A program made the translations under genes and the position numbers. Of a DNA stretch of 63,673 bases, positions 8,859 through 16,504 are shown in pieces. Origin of the DNA: a virus; IMG/VR virus record IMGVR_UViG_3300024320_000006, positions 1-63,673 of that record; one strand, written 5' to 3'. Under the pieces are notes generated by a model that was not told the origin of the DNA, made no database searches, and saw only the letters and a list, made by a program, of their open reading frames with translations. Every line of letters starts with the position of its first letter. The first letter of the stretch is position 1.

Positions 8859-9768
8859 TCAGAAAAGATTCTAAATCATCGCCACCTGCTGGTGTTGCTT
8901 CCTTTTCAGCTTTAGGAGTTGAAGTAGCCTTTTCAGCTTTAGGAGTTGAAGTAGCCTTTTCAGCTTTAGGTACCGGAGTGCTTGTTTCAAACTGATTAGT
9001 TACAGCATCTATTGCTTCACCAGGGTTTAAATACATTTTAAGAACGCTATTTACGAAATTTCTTGTGTCTTCATCCCATGGTCTGTATTCAAACTGCTTC
9101 ATTGAAGGGGCTCCTTCTAATTCAGTTTTAATAGCATCCATATCTTCTTTAGTTCTTTCTGCTGCTTTACCTTTAACAGTGACCGCAGATGTTGAAGATG
9201 AGAATTTAGAAGTGTCGTAGTTATTATAATCGTTTTGTCTTGTAATTACTAATTCAAAGTTTTTACCTTCAAATAAATCAAATACTTGAGTTGGCTCACC
9301 AAAATTAGGCTTTAATTCCGCATCGATTTTTTCTTTGATTTTGTAACCGAATTTAAATATTTTATAAGTACCTTCTAATTCAGGTTGTTGAGGGTCTTTG
9401 ATAATTTTTACAAGAGCTACATAAGATTCTCTTCTTTTTAATTTATCAGACGCCTTTCTATCAACTGCGCTTTCTGATTTTCTTAATCTAAAAAATGCAT
9501 CAGAAACTGGACAGTGTTCACCAATTGTAGTTGGAGAATCAATCAACTTAGAATCGCCGTTTGGACCTGTTAGCCAGTTTACGTATTTTTTAATTAATGA
9601 ATTTCTTGGGTTTTCAATATTAGGAACGAATCTAATTAATGCTTTATACGTTCCGTCTTTGCCATCATCGGCAGAAGGCTTATACATCATGTTTCCAGTT
9701 GTATTTACCTCTTGTTCATGTGTGTTGATGTCTTCGACACCAATGCTAAAAATGTTAAAATCTTCCAT
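8842..9768 (-). CDS. 32: Single-stranded DNA-binding protein, gp32-like
   Basis: 308 residues (T4 gp32 has 301). The central domain shows CPVSDAFFRLRKSES followed by aromatic- and lysine-rich strands typical of the gp32 OB fold (RRESYVALVKII, TYKIFKFGYKIK). A three-fold 9-residue repeat, KAEKATSTP, forms a flexible linker before the acidic tail DDLESFLNDLEL, the part that recruits replication partners in T4. The T4 zinc site (one His, three Cys) is gone: only Cys86 and the adjacent His85 remain. It coats single strands during replication, recombination and repair, next to primase and UvsY/UvsW. The A/U-repeat leader suggests autogenous translational control. Confidence 0.9.
   Translation of the reverse strand: MEDFNIFSIGVEDINTHEQEVNTTGNMMYKPSADDGKDGTYKALIRFVPNIENPRNSLIKKYVNWLTGPNGDSKLIDSPTTIGEHCPVSDAFFRLRKSESAVDRKASDKLKRRESYVALVKIIKDPQQPELEGTYKIFKFGYKIKEKIDAELKPNFGEPTQVFDLFEGKNFELVITRQNDYNNYDTSKFSSSTSAVTVKGKAAERTKEDMDAIKTELEGAPSMKQFEYRPWDEDTRNFVNSVLKMYLNPGEAIDAVTNQFETSTPVPKAEKATSTPKAEKATSTPKAEKEATPAGGDDLESFLNDLEL
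8908..8988 (-). repeat. 27-bp coding repeat in the gp32-like linker
   Basis: Three head-to-tail copies of a 27-base unit, the last diverged, encode KAEKATSTP in the linker between the DNA-binding core and the acidic tail. Copy number probably varies between relatives by slippage. Confidence 0.75.
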
Positions 9769-9842
9769 AACTTTAATTTACTTTTAATCTTTAATTTACT
9801 TTAATTTACCGTTTATACTTTAAACTTATAATATTATATAGT
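9769..9842 (-). promoter_or_regulatory. A/U-rich gp32 leader with repeated GTAAATTAAA; likely translational operator and promoter
   Basis: On the minus strand this leader carries three copies of GTAAATTAAA (or AAGTAAATTAAAG) ending just before the ATG, preceded by GACTATATAATATTATAAG, which may be the promoter. T4 gp32 represses its own mRNA by cooperative binding to an unstructured leader containing UUAAA-type repeats; the arrangement here is comparable. No pseudoknot was identified by eye. Repression is inference from family knowledge. Confidence 0.5.
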
Positions 9843-9847
9843 CAACT

Positions 9848-9979
9848 TTAAAATAGTTTCATAATATGAACCTTGTTTGCGCGTCTAACCGACTTAGTTT
9901 GTGCTATTGCACCTATGTTTGCTTCAGACAGGGTCCGATAATTAGTGTTCAAATATGAACTTAGTTTATCGTTTTCCAT
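9848..9979 (-). CDS. Small 43-residue ORF between gp32-like and RuvC-like genes
   Basis: ATG at 9979 to TAA at 9848 encodes MENDKLSSYLNTNYRTLSEA, then NIGAIAQTKSVRRANKVHIM and KLF. It fills most of an otherwise gene-free 336-base gap. The sequence is polar and helical with a basic C-terminal third (KSVRRANK), and has no recognised family. A GATATATAA motif ends 8 bases before the ATG, so the mRNA would be nearly leaderless. Its composition is coding-like and its local GC is higher than the flanking non-coding sequence, but length alone cannot prove expression. Confidence 0.45.
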   Translation of the reverse strand: MENDKLSSYLNTNYRTLSEANIGAIAQTKSVRRANKVHIMKLF

Positions 9980-9987
9980 ATACAATA

Positions 9988-9996
9988 TTATATATC
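9988..9996 (-). promoter_or_regulatory. GATATATAA motif before the 43-residue ORF
   Basis: Minus-strand GATATATAA starting at 9996, 8 bases before the ATG at 9979. Further upstream (10005-10060) are A-tracts that could bend DNA; otherwise nothing recognisable lies between this motif and the RuvC-like stop at 10105. Confidence 0.4.
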
Positions 9997-10104
9997 TCTT
10001 TTTAGAATAGTTTCAACCAAATAGACTAAAAACTTTTTTTAATTTTTTTTTATATTTTCTGAAACAAAAGAGAGAACGGGCTATATAACTTAAGTATTTA
10101 AGCC

Positions 10105-10761
10105 TCAGGGAAGATTAGGTTCTAAGGTTCTCATTAAGGAGTTTAAGTAGAAAGCGTCTACAAGGTCATCAAAGGGCTTTGGGATAGATTTACCGAATTC
10201 AACGGTTTTAGCGAACTTCCAGAATTTTGTCTCCTCGAGAAATTTTTCACCAGTAGAATTATTTATAAAAACTTCCCATAAAGCTAGCTTATTCATATTA
10301 CCTTTACCTGCATGTTTTTTAATTGTTGAAGGAGCTATTGTTAAAATATCTTCAGGCTTAAAGTATTTGAGAAGTTTAATCTTAAGAATAGATGCAGCCG
10401 CTGCCATATCAATAATATTATTAGTCCCAGCAGAACTACCATAAGATACCCCTTCAAATGCTATCTTAAATGAGTCTTCTTTATCTATATGTTTTGTAAT
10501 TAGTTCGATAATATTATTTGACATAATATCATAACGTTTAATCTTAGCAAGTTCAATACTAGAATAATCAACATGAGTTTCCCAATCCGGCTGAAAAACA
10601 AGAGTAACACCCTCCATTAAAGCTAAGTCTTCCTGTGTCTTAATAGCCTTTTTTGTACCTGATCTTTTTAAATAAGAAATAAAATGATATTGATTAGTAT
10701 TGTCATTAAATAAACAAATACCAGGAGAGTTTAAAGAAAAATCAATTGTAATAAAATTCAT
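10105..10761 (-). CDS. RuvC-fold Holliday-junction resolvase-like nuclease
   Basis: 218 residues from the preferred ATG at 10761; a longer frame from 10803 would overlap the upstream gene by 41 bases and is less likely. FITIDFSLNSPG (Asp7) is the first RNase H-fold strand with catalytic Asp, IAFEGVSYGSSAG supplies the central Glu, IAPSTIKKHAGKGNMNK is a RuvC-like DNA-contact segment, and KPFDDLVDAFYL supplies the C-terminal acidic pair. This matches RuvC-like resolvases of phages and poxviruses. It would resolve branched DNA before packaging, the job done by endonuclease VII (gp49) in T4. It sits beside the recombination cluster. Confidence 0.82.
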   Translation of the reverse strand: MNFITIDFSLNSPGICLFNDNTNQYHFISYLKRSGTKKAIKTQEDLALMEGVTLVFQPDWETHVDYSSIELAKIKRYDIMSNNIIELITKHIDKEDSFKIAFEGVSYGSSAGTNNIIDMAAAASILKIKLLKYFKPEDILTIAPSTIKKHAGKGNMNKLALWEVFINNSTGEKFLEETKFWKFAKTVEFGKSIPKPFDDLVDAFYLNSLMRTLEPNLP

Positions 10762-10762
10762 A

Positions 10763-11131
10763 TTAAAACCTTTTACCGATTGAAGCTCCGATTGCAGTTC
10801 CAACGAGTCGTGAAGTTAATAAATCATATAGAATACCTTTTTGTACACCTAATACTTTAGCTACCATTTTTCCAATAGATTTTCCTAAAGCAAATCCAGC
10901 AAGACCACCTACAATGGAACCTAAAAGACCTTCATTAGTCATTTCATTATTAAATCTATCAACATCTAAGTCTCCATTTTTATCTCTGTATTCGTTTAAA
11001 AATTCATCAACTGCTTTATCTACTTTTTCTTCTAGTTCAGGAGTCCATTCTTGTTGAAGTCCTTCTGTTAAAAGTTGCATTTCCTTTTCAGTAACTCTGT
11101 TTTCTTCTAAATATTCTATAAATGTTTTCAT
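10763..11131 (-). CDS. Glycine-zipper membrane-active protein with targeting-like N-terminus
   Basis: 122 residues. MKTFIEYLEENRVTE begins like the T4 internal-protein targeting sequence MKTYQEFIAE, though the expected Phe is Tyr and its spacing is shifted by one. An acidic helical middle is followed by two small-residue-rich hydrophobic stretches at about 69-94 (GLLGSIVGGLAGFALGK) and 106-118 (GTAIGASIGK), typical glycine-zipper helices that oligomerise in membranes. The start lies 3 bases after a GATATATAA motif. A protein carried in the head and inserted in a host membrane during DNA entry would fit, but this is inference; a holin-like or structural role is possible. Confidence 0.6.
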   Translation of the reverse strand: MKTFIEYLEENRVTEKEMQLLTEGLQQEWTPELEEKVDKAVDEFLNEYRDKNGDLDVDRFNNEMTNEGLLGSIVGGLAGFALGKSIGKMVAKVLGVQKGILYDLLTSRLVGTAIGASIGKRF

Positions 11132-11134
11132 AAG

Positions 11135-11143
11135 TTATATATC
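11135..11143 (-). promoter_or_regulatory. GATATATAA motif 3 bases before an ATG
   Basis: Minus-strand GATATATAA-CTT-ATG, identical over 15 bases to the sequence before the ATP-grasp gene at 59976. If it is a promoter, the mRNA would be leaderless; if not, it is a translation-start element. Confidence 0.4.
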
Positions 11144-11145
11144 TT

Positions 11146-11697
11146 TTAATCTATGTCCATTTTAATTTCAAACTTATTATAATAAAAGTTTAAATCAAAT
11201 GTATTAAATTCTGAAACGTTTTCAGCCATGTTTAATGTTAACTCACTTATTTGATTTAATATAGGTTGTTCAAATGTAATACTTGCTATTCCTAATCCTT
11301 CTGCATCTAAGACTCTAAGTTTTAAATCATCTAAATGTTTTTGTTTAGTCGTAGGTGCATAATAATGTAATAAAATGTCATTCATCATCCAGTAGTTAAT
11401 ATAACCATCCATTAGCTGCATTGTAACTGTAAATTGTCTAGTAATAGTATTTTGTGTTGGAATTTTACCTCTAAAATAACGAGTAGTTCCATCATTATCT
11501 GATTGGCTTACAGGGTCGAAGGTAACTCCTGGTAAATTAATACCTTGAATACCATAATTAATAAAATCAATAGGCTCTTCAAAAAGATTTCCAGGTATTT
11601 TATTTAAATAAGGTTTATACTTTTTTACGATTTCTTTAGGTATAAAATTCTTATTAAATCTAAAATCAAATAAATTATTTCTACTATTTAAAATCAT
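11146..11697 (-). CDS. Tail-tube-fold structural protein (gp19/gp54-like)
   Basis: 183 residues. After an N-terminal segment FDFRFNKNFIPKEIVKKY come beta-rich stretches PGVTFDP, NTITRQFTVTMQLMDGYINYW and a C-terminal strand set ITFEQPILNQISELTLNM, NTFDLNFYYNKFEIKM. This pattern (loop-strand, two aromatic residues in the middle helix, terminal F-D-L-x-F-Y-Y strand) is typical of contractile-tail tube or tube-initiator proteins. It overlaps the next gene by 4 bases. It could also be a baseplate or neck component; the assignment is from pattern only. Confidence 0.5.
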   Translation of the reverse strand: MILNSRNNLFDFRFNKNFIPKEIVKKYKPYLNKIPGNLFEEPIDFINYGIQGINLPGVTFDPVSQSDNDGTTRYFRGKIPTQNTITRQFTVTMQLMDGYINYWMMNDILLHYYAPTTKQKHLDDLKLRVLDAEGLGIASITFEQPILNQISELTLNMAENVSEFNTFDLNFYYNKFEIKMDID

Positions 11698-13694
11698 ACT
11701 ATTGTATATTTACCTTTAAACACCATAGTTTCAGTACTTCCGTTATCGATTGAAATATAATATTTTTTATCTTTTAGACCACCTTTACCTTGTAATTTAC
11801 TAGCATTTGCTTTATCTATCTTAAATAGGACTTCTCCATTGCTTAAATCAACATCTTTAAAACTTGTAACATTGTTAAAATAAATGCCATCTGAAAAATT
11901 AAGTTTTATATTTTTTAAATTAGTAAAAGATATTGCCTTTCTTTCACCATTGTCGATTTTAGAAATACTAAATTTAACATACATATCAAATGGTGATATT
12001 TCTAAACCACTTTGATTATTAATAGAAGTAATTTGACCATCATCTATTGTTACATTTCCTACATTAACTACAACATTTAATCTCTCAATAAATGCAGGTG
12101 CATACTTTACTTGAGCTTTAGGTAAACTAGAATTAATCACCTGTGCAACATTCCTTGAAGCTTGTAAATCCGGAAGAGTATTATATACTCTAGTTAAGTT
12201 AGCACTTGATGCTATATTTACTTGCATCATTCTCTTACCATATTTAGGCGCGTTGTTACCGATTAAACTTCCTCTCTTTACAATTTGAGTATTGTCTGTT
12301 TGATTGTAAATTCTCATAGTCACATCAATCATAAAACTTGCAGCGTTATTTGCATTTTGTATAATTGGTCTAAATTGAATTGGCTCTTCAAAATCTTGAG
12401 TTTGCGTAATTGAAGTTGAATATGTTTCAATATAACTTGTGCCTATTTGTTCATTTACTATAATATCATAAATAACGCTAATGTCATCTGAGCTTGTCGA
12501 TATTCTATTTATTATATAGGACTCAAAGTCTGCTGCACTATTATCTTTCTCTCCATATATTTTAAAGTAGTCTCCATCAGTTGCCTCTTCTACAACTACT
12601 GTAAAATCTTGGAATTCATCTTCTTTAGCAATTGTGAAATTAGTTTCGTCTCCTGTGTAAATGTAGTCAGTCCCATTAGTATCTTCTAAAACATCAACTA
12701 ATTTTAAAGAAACTTCATAATTTGAAGTAGGGTCTAAGTCACTAGAGCCAGAACCATTGTCATAAAATAAATTGTTAAAATCTACAAACTGATCTTTTAA
12801 TGTTGGTAGTTTAACTTCTATAAAATTACTATAAAGAGTTTCACTTAATATAAAGGGTCTTGGATTTTTAATTTCAAAACTTGAAGTATTTAAATAAACT
12901 ATTTGAGTTAAAAAGTTTTGAACTCCTGATGTTCTATTAGTTTTTACTTCGAATAAAAAACCCTCATAACCTCTTGCTGCAAAACTAAAACCACTTCTTA
13001 AATGAAGTCTAACTTTATCATATTTTATTTTAGTAATATTATTTGTAGCGTTTGTTTGACTTGCTAATAATTCAGTAGAATCAGTACCGGTCCATTCTAC
13101 ACTATCTATAAATCCTTCAGTACTATCTAAAAGAGCATATTTATTTTCATTAACATTTACAGCATGGTATCTTTCGATACTTCCCGAGCCAGTTATGATA
13201 CTATTACCAGTTTCTTCATCCGGTGTAGCAAATAATGGGTTTGCAACATTTCCAACTGTAACTTTGCCACCTATGAAATTAGTTAAAGAATATTCAAAAT
13301 TTCCTGTATTTGCTGGAATGTATGTGAATATGTTTCCACTTAATCCACTAGCATTATTCGTTCCAGTAATTGCAAAGTTAGCAGCAATAGTAAGAGCACT
13401 TAAATTAAACTTATATGTTTTTCCAACTTCTAATAACAGAGTTCTTGCAGCAAATCCTTCAATTGATATATAAGCTCCATCTTCAGTAACATCGAAATTC
13501 ACAACATCGCTGCCTAGTTCATTTATAAGATGTCTAGTTAATGCAGGATTTGATTCATCGGTACTTAGTATTTTCATCTCACTACCATTATCATCAACGT
13601 CTATCTCATAAGGAGTGGTATCTGCTTGATCGTGATAGATAAACTCTAAAAGTATATCATTATCTATTTTGTAATATCTTGAACTTTCTGCCAT
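11694..13694 (-). CDS. Large beta-rich virion structural protein
   Basis: 666 residues, beta-rich, low in Cys, with many Asn/Thr/Ser turns as in tail fibre or baseplate proteins. The N-terminus SRYYKIDNDILLEFIYHDQ and repeated D/N-rich loops fit a virion protein that attaches to the tail. No enzymatic motif or clear repeat was found. Its ATG follows a spanin-like gene by 3 bases in the fibre operon. It may be an upper-baseplate protein comparable to T4 gp8 or gp10, but I cannot assign it. Confidence 0.55.
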   Translation of the reverse strand: MAESSRYYKIDNDILLEFIYHDQADTTPYEIDVDDNGSEMKILSTDESNPALTRHLINELGSDVVNFDVTEDGAYISIEGFAARTLLLEVGKTYKFNLSALTIAANFAITGTNNASGLSGNIFTYIPANTGNFEYSLTNFIGGKVTVGNVANPLFATPDEETGNSIITGSGSIERYHAVNVNENKYALLDSTEGFIDSVEWTGTDSTELLASQTNATNNITKIKYDKVRLHLRSGFSFAARGYEGFLFEVKTNRTSGVQNFLTQIVYLNTSSFEIKNPRPFILSETLYSNFIEVKLPTLKDQFVDFNNLFYDNGSGSSDLDPTSNYEVSLKLVDVLEDTNGTDYIYTGDETNFTIAKEDEFQDFTVVVEEATDGDYFKIYGEKDNSAADFESYIINRISTSSDDISVIYDIIVNEQIGTSYIETYSTSITQTQDFEEPIQFRPIIQNANNAASFMIDVTMRIYNQTDNTQIVKRGSLIGNNAPKYGKRMMQVNIASSANLTRVYNTLPDLQASRNVAQVINSSLPKAQVKYAPAFIERLNVVVNVGNVTIDDGQITSINNQSGLEISPFDMYVKFSISKIDNGERKAISFTNLKNIKLNFSDGIYFNNVTSFKDVDLSNGEVLFKIDKANASKLQGKGGLKDKKYYISIDNGSTETMVFKGKYTIV

Positions 13695-13697
13695 AAT

Positions 13698-14495
13698 TTA
13701 TTTATCTCTTTTAAAATTGAACAACTTTGGAGTATATGTTAAAAATAAACCAAGTTGAGGTCCATGATAAACTCTATTGTCTTTTGTAAAAGTTAAGCCA
13801 TAGCCAACTCCTAGACCTAATTTAACTCTACTTTTATATTCTTCCTTTGCTTTATTTATCTCATCTTCAATGAGACTAATTCCTTCAATACTATTAAATG
13901 TTAAGCCCGGATATTTTGTAGCAATATTAATTTTTTTAATGCCATCAATTTCCTCAACACTTGAGTATAGTTTAATTCCTTGTTCATAACTAAAACTATT
14001 CAATGCACCTGTTAATTTATTATCTTTTTCGAACAGACTAATCTTACTATTCCATTTTCTCCAATTGCCATCTCCATAAACTGTAGAATCATTAAAATAT
14101 AAAACTGAATCACTTTCTATAAAAGCGTAAACTGTATCAACTTCTTTAATATTAATTTCTGCACTTAACAATTGATTTACCTTTTTAAGTTTTTTAATAT
14201 CTCCTAGTGCATTTTCGTATTTTGCATATAAGTCATTCGCGTCATTTGTTAATTCTTCTGCAGTAAACTCATATGCTGTAATTTCGCTAACTAAGAAGTC
14301 ATTTTCATTTTTATAATATTTTATACTATCTTGACTAGCGATAATATTTTGACCCGCTCTTTCTACTTTAACCTCTAAGCCTTTATTAATAGCCTTTATT
14401 TTAGAAGTCCTATTACATTGATGCATTAGTAAAATAATAAGCAATAAAATAGTTGCTATAAAATGAATTGGCTTTATTTCTAAACTTTTAAACAT
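13698..14495 (-). CDS. Membrane-anchored coiled-coil protein, candidate spanin
   Basis: 265 residues. A short cytoplasmic N-terminus, one transmembrane helix (about 10-27, HFIATILLLIILLMH) followed by Gln-Cys, then a periplasmic-type coiled coil (about 35-115), and a C-terminal beta region LGLGVGYGLTF...GPQLGLFLTY resembling an outer-membrane-facing beta hairpin. An anchor, coiled coil and distal beta tip is the plan expected of a spanin that fuses inner and outer membranes at lysis; Bacteroidota phages commonly carry related proteins near tail genes. Cys28 could be a lipidation site, but an inner-membrane anchor seems likelier. Not verified. Confidence 0.5.
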   Translation of the reverse strand: MFKSLEIKPIHFIATILLLIILLMHQCNRTSKIKAINKGLEVKVERAGQNIIASQDSIKYYKNENDFLVSEITAYEFTAEELTNDANDLYAKYENALGDIKKLKKVNQLLSAEINIKEVDTVYAFIESDSVLYFNDSTVYGDGNWRKWNSKISLFEKDNKLTGALNSFSYEQGIKLYSSVEEIDGIKKINIATKYPGLTFNSIEGISLIEDEINKAKEEYKSRVKLGLGVGYGLTFTKDNRVYHGPQLGLFLTYTPKLFNFKRDK

Positions 14496-14511
14496 TTATT
14501 TTTTTATTTTA

Positions 14512-16503
14512 TTAACCACCTAATTTACCATCACCATCATTGATACTAGTACCGCTTGTATATTCTCTATTGTATGAATTCCAAATAGTAGGCATGGTAA
14601 ATGAAAATGAAATGTCAATACTTTGATCCGATGTCGTTGAAGCATTTCTACTTAAATCTTTAGGAGACAATGGTATAGGAGTTATAGGATTTTGACCATT
14701 TACTGTTCTTACACCATTTTTATAAAAATGAATAGTATTAGAATTAGGATAAATTACTCCTACAAATCCAAAATAAACATCAACAGATGTACCTGGGCCT
14801 ATCGCTAGGTTTAGATCACTACCGAATTGTGTAGAGATAGCAATATTTGCATATACAGGAGAAGTTCCACTATTTAAATATGGAAAAGTCTCATCAAATC
14901 TTAATACAAAATAATTATTATTAAAGCTACCATCAATATCATATAGTGACCATAAGGTATGAGATCTACACGTAAACCTTCCATTTACACTAATTGAATT
15001 TCCAATTTTTACATACGATACAACGCTACTACTTCCACCAGAACCTGTAGGCAATGAGTCAAATGTGCTACCAGTGGGTTCACTGCTTAGAGTTCCACTT
15101 GCTGCATCTGATCTTTTATTTGCAGTAATAGGATCTACTAAATTATCTTCAAAGAAATAATCGCTAAGAGTTCTTTTATCGTCAGTTGATCCATTATTCG
15201 GAGCAGGATAAAAGCCTGCAGTTGTAGAGCCTATAGCAGGCCCACCGGTTGCTGCTGCACCTCCTTTAAATCTAATACCATCACCTGAACTTACTTCAGT
15301 AGGATCAATAGCCCCATCAGTATCGCCATCATGGTCTCCATCACTATCACTAAAAAATAATGATTTGTCAGCTGTAATTAATTCCTTTTCTATTTTAAGT
15401 TTAGATGCAGATTCTACTTGTAGATCATTAAAACCAGAAGCACTAGATACGTTAATTACGTTAGTATTCGCAGTTGTAATATTAGTCGCATTTGAAACAT
15501 CAATATCTAATACAGGTGAATTAATATCAACATTAGTTGTCGCATTTATTCGAAAAATAGGAGTATTTAATCTTATTAAGCTTTTCGCCGCCAAATAAAT
15601 AGAATCCGTACCGGCAGCATTTCCAATTAAAACATCATTATCATTTAAAGCCTTAATATTAACTTCTCCATCATTTGCTGTAATAGCAATATCTAAATTG
15701 TCTCCACCTCCATTTGCTATTATATTAACCGCAGAAGCATCTAAGTTTAAATCCTCATTAGAATTTATATCAATGTTGCTGTCTCCTGACGTGTTGTCAA
15801 TTAATATGTCTCCATCCTGACCATCGATCGTCACTCCTTGATTTCCTTCTATCTGTATTGCAGATCCATTAGACAATATTTCAATAAGTCCACTTCCTTC
15901 AAAATTTAAAGTAGAACCTAATAATGTAATATTATTTCCAGGGTTTATTGTCATATTAACAGTTTCCCCTTGAACAGCAGCAGCGCTTCCTACTATTTTT
16001 AAAGTAGTACCATTACCGTTAGAATATTCACTTCTAATATTGTAAATTGCAGCATTGCTATTATCTACCTTTAGCTCAATATGGTTTGGAGCATCATCTG
16101 CCTTTAACAACATACTTAATAATGCGGTTGGAGAATATGAAGGAGCAGTAGAGACACTTGTGTCGTCTCCTAATATAATTCTAGAAGTTAATGCTTGATT
16201 AGGTATAGTTCCAGACTGATTAAAAGGTCTTAGTATATTAAACAATGGAGCTACGGATGAATTAACATCACTGTCCCATATATTTAAAGAAACACCTTGT
16301 TCTCCTTTTTGTCCACCGTCACCTTTATCACCTTTATCACCTCCGTCTCCTTTTTGTCCTACGTTTCCGGTAGTTCCTTGAACTCCTTTAGGACCAATTG
16401 GCCCTCCACCATTTGCTAAAACTTGATCAAAGTTGTAATTTGTCTTTTCAACCTTGATATTATCTGAGTCAGCATCGAATAATTCTTTTATATTTATTGC
16501 CAT
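14512..16503 (-). CDS. Collagen-like tail fibre protein
   Basis: 663 residues. Residues 35-70 are a G-x-y repeat (GPIGPKGVQGTTGNVGQKGD and on), a collagen-type triple helix common in trimeric phage fibres. It is followed by a long beta-helix-like stretch rich in Asn, Asp, Ile and Val (about 140-350), with regular hydrophobic spacing (DNTSGDSNIDINSNEDLNLD), a Ser/Gly-rich linker near 485, and a C-terminal globular domain likely to be the receptor-binding tip. It is next to the 1900-residue adhesin-like protein and would form part of the host-recognition apparatus. Confidence 0.75.
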   Translation of the reverse strand: MAINIKELFDADSDNIKVEKTNYNFDQVLANGGGPIGPKGVQGTTGNVGQKGDGGDKGDKGDGGQKGEQGVSLNIWDSDVNSSVAPLFNILRPFNQSGTIPNQALTSRIILGDDTSVSTAPSYSPTALLSMLLKADDAPNHIELKVDNSNAAIYNIRSEYSNGNGTTLKIVGSAAAVQGETVNMTINPGNNITLLGSTLNFEGSGLIEILSNGSAIQIEGNQGVTIDGQDGDILIDNTSGDSNIDINSNEDLNLDASAVNIIANGGGDNLDIAITANDGEVNIKALNDNDVLIGNAAGTDSIYLAAKSLIRLNTPIFRINATTNVDINSPVLDIDVSNATNITTANTNVINVSSASGFNDLQVESASKLKIEKELITADKSLFFSDSDGDHDGDTDGAIDPTEVSSGDGIRFKGGAAATGGPAIGSTTAGFYPAPNNGSTDDKRTLSDYFFEDNLVDPITANKRSDAASGTLSSEPTGSTFDSLPTGSGGSSSVVSYVKIGNSISVNGRFTCRSHTLWSLYDIDGSFNNNYFVLRFDETFPYLNSGTSPVYANIAISTQFGSDLNLAIGPGTSVDVYFGFVGVIYPNSNTIHFYKNGVRTVNGQNPITPIPLSPKDLSRNASTTSDQSIDISFSFTMPTIWNSYNREYTSGTSINDGDGKLGG

Positions 16504-16504
16504 T

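Noticed and set aside
9848-9979. Possible tRNA or structured RNA in the gp32-RuvC gap
   Set aside because: No cloverleaf or CCA-type acceptor could be built; the higher GC is explained by the 43-residue ORF.
10762-10803. Extended N-terminus of the RuvC-like gene
   Set aside because: It overlaps the glycine-zipper gene and the first RuvC strand begins right at the ATG at 10761.
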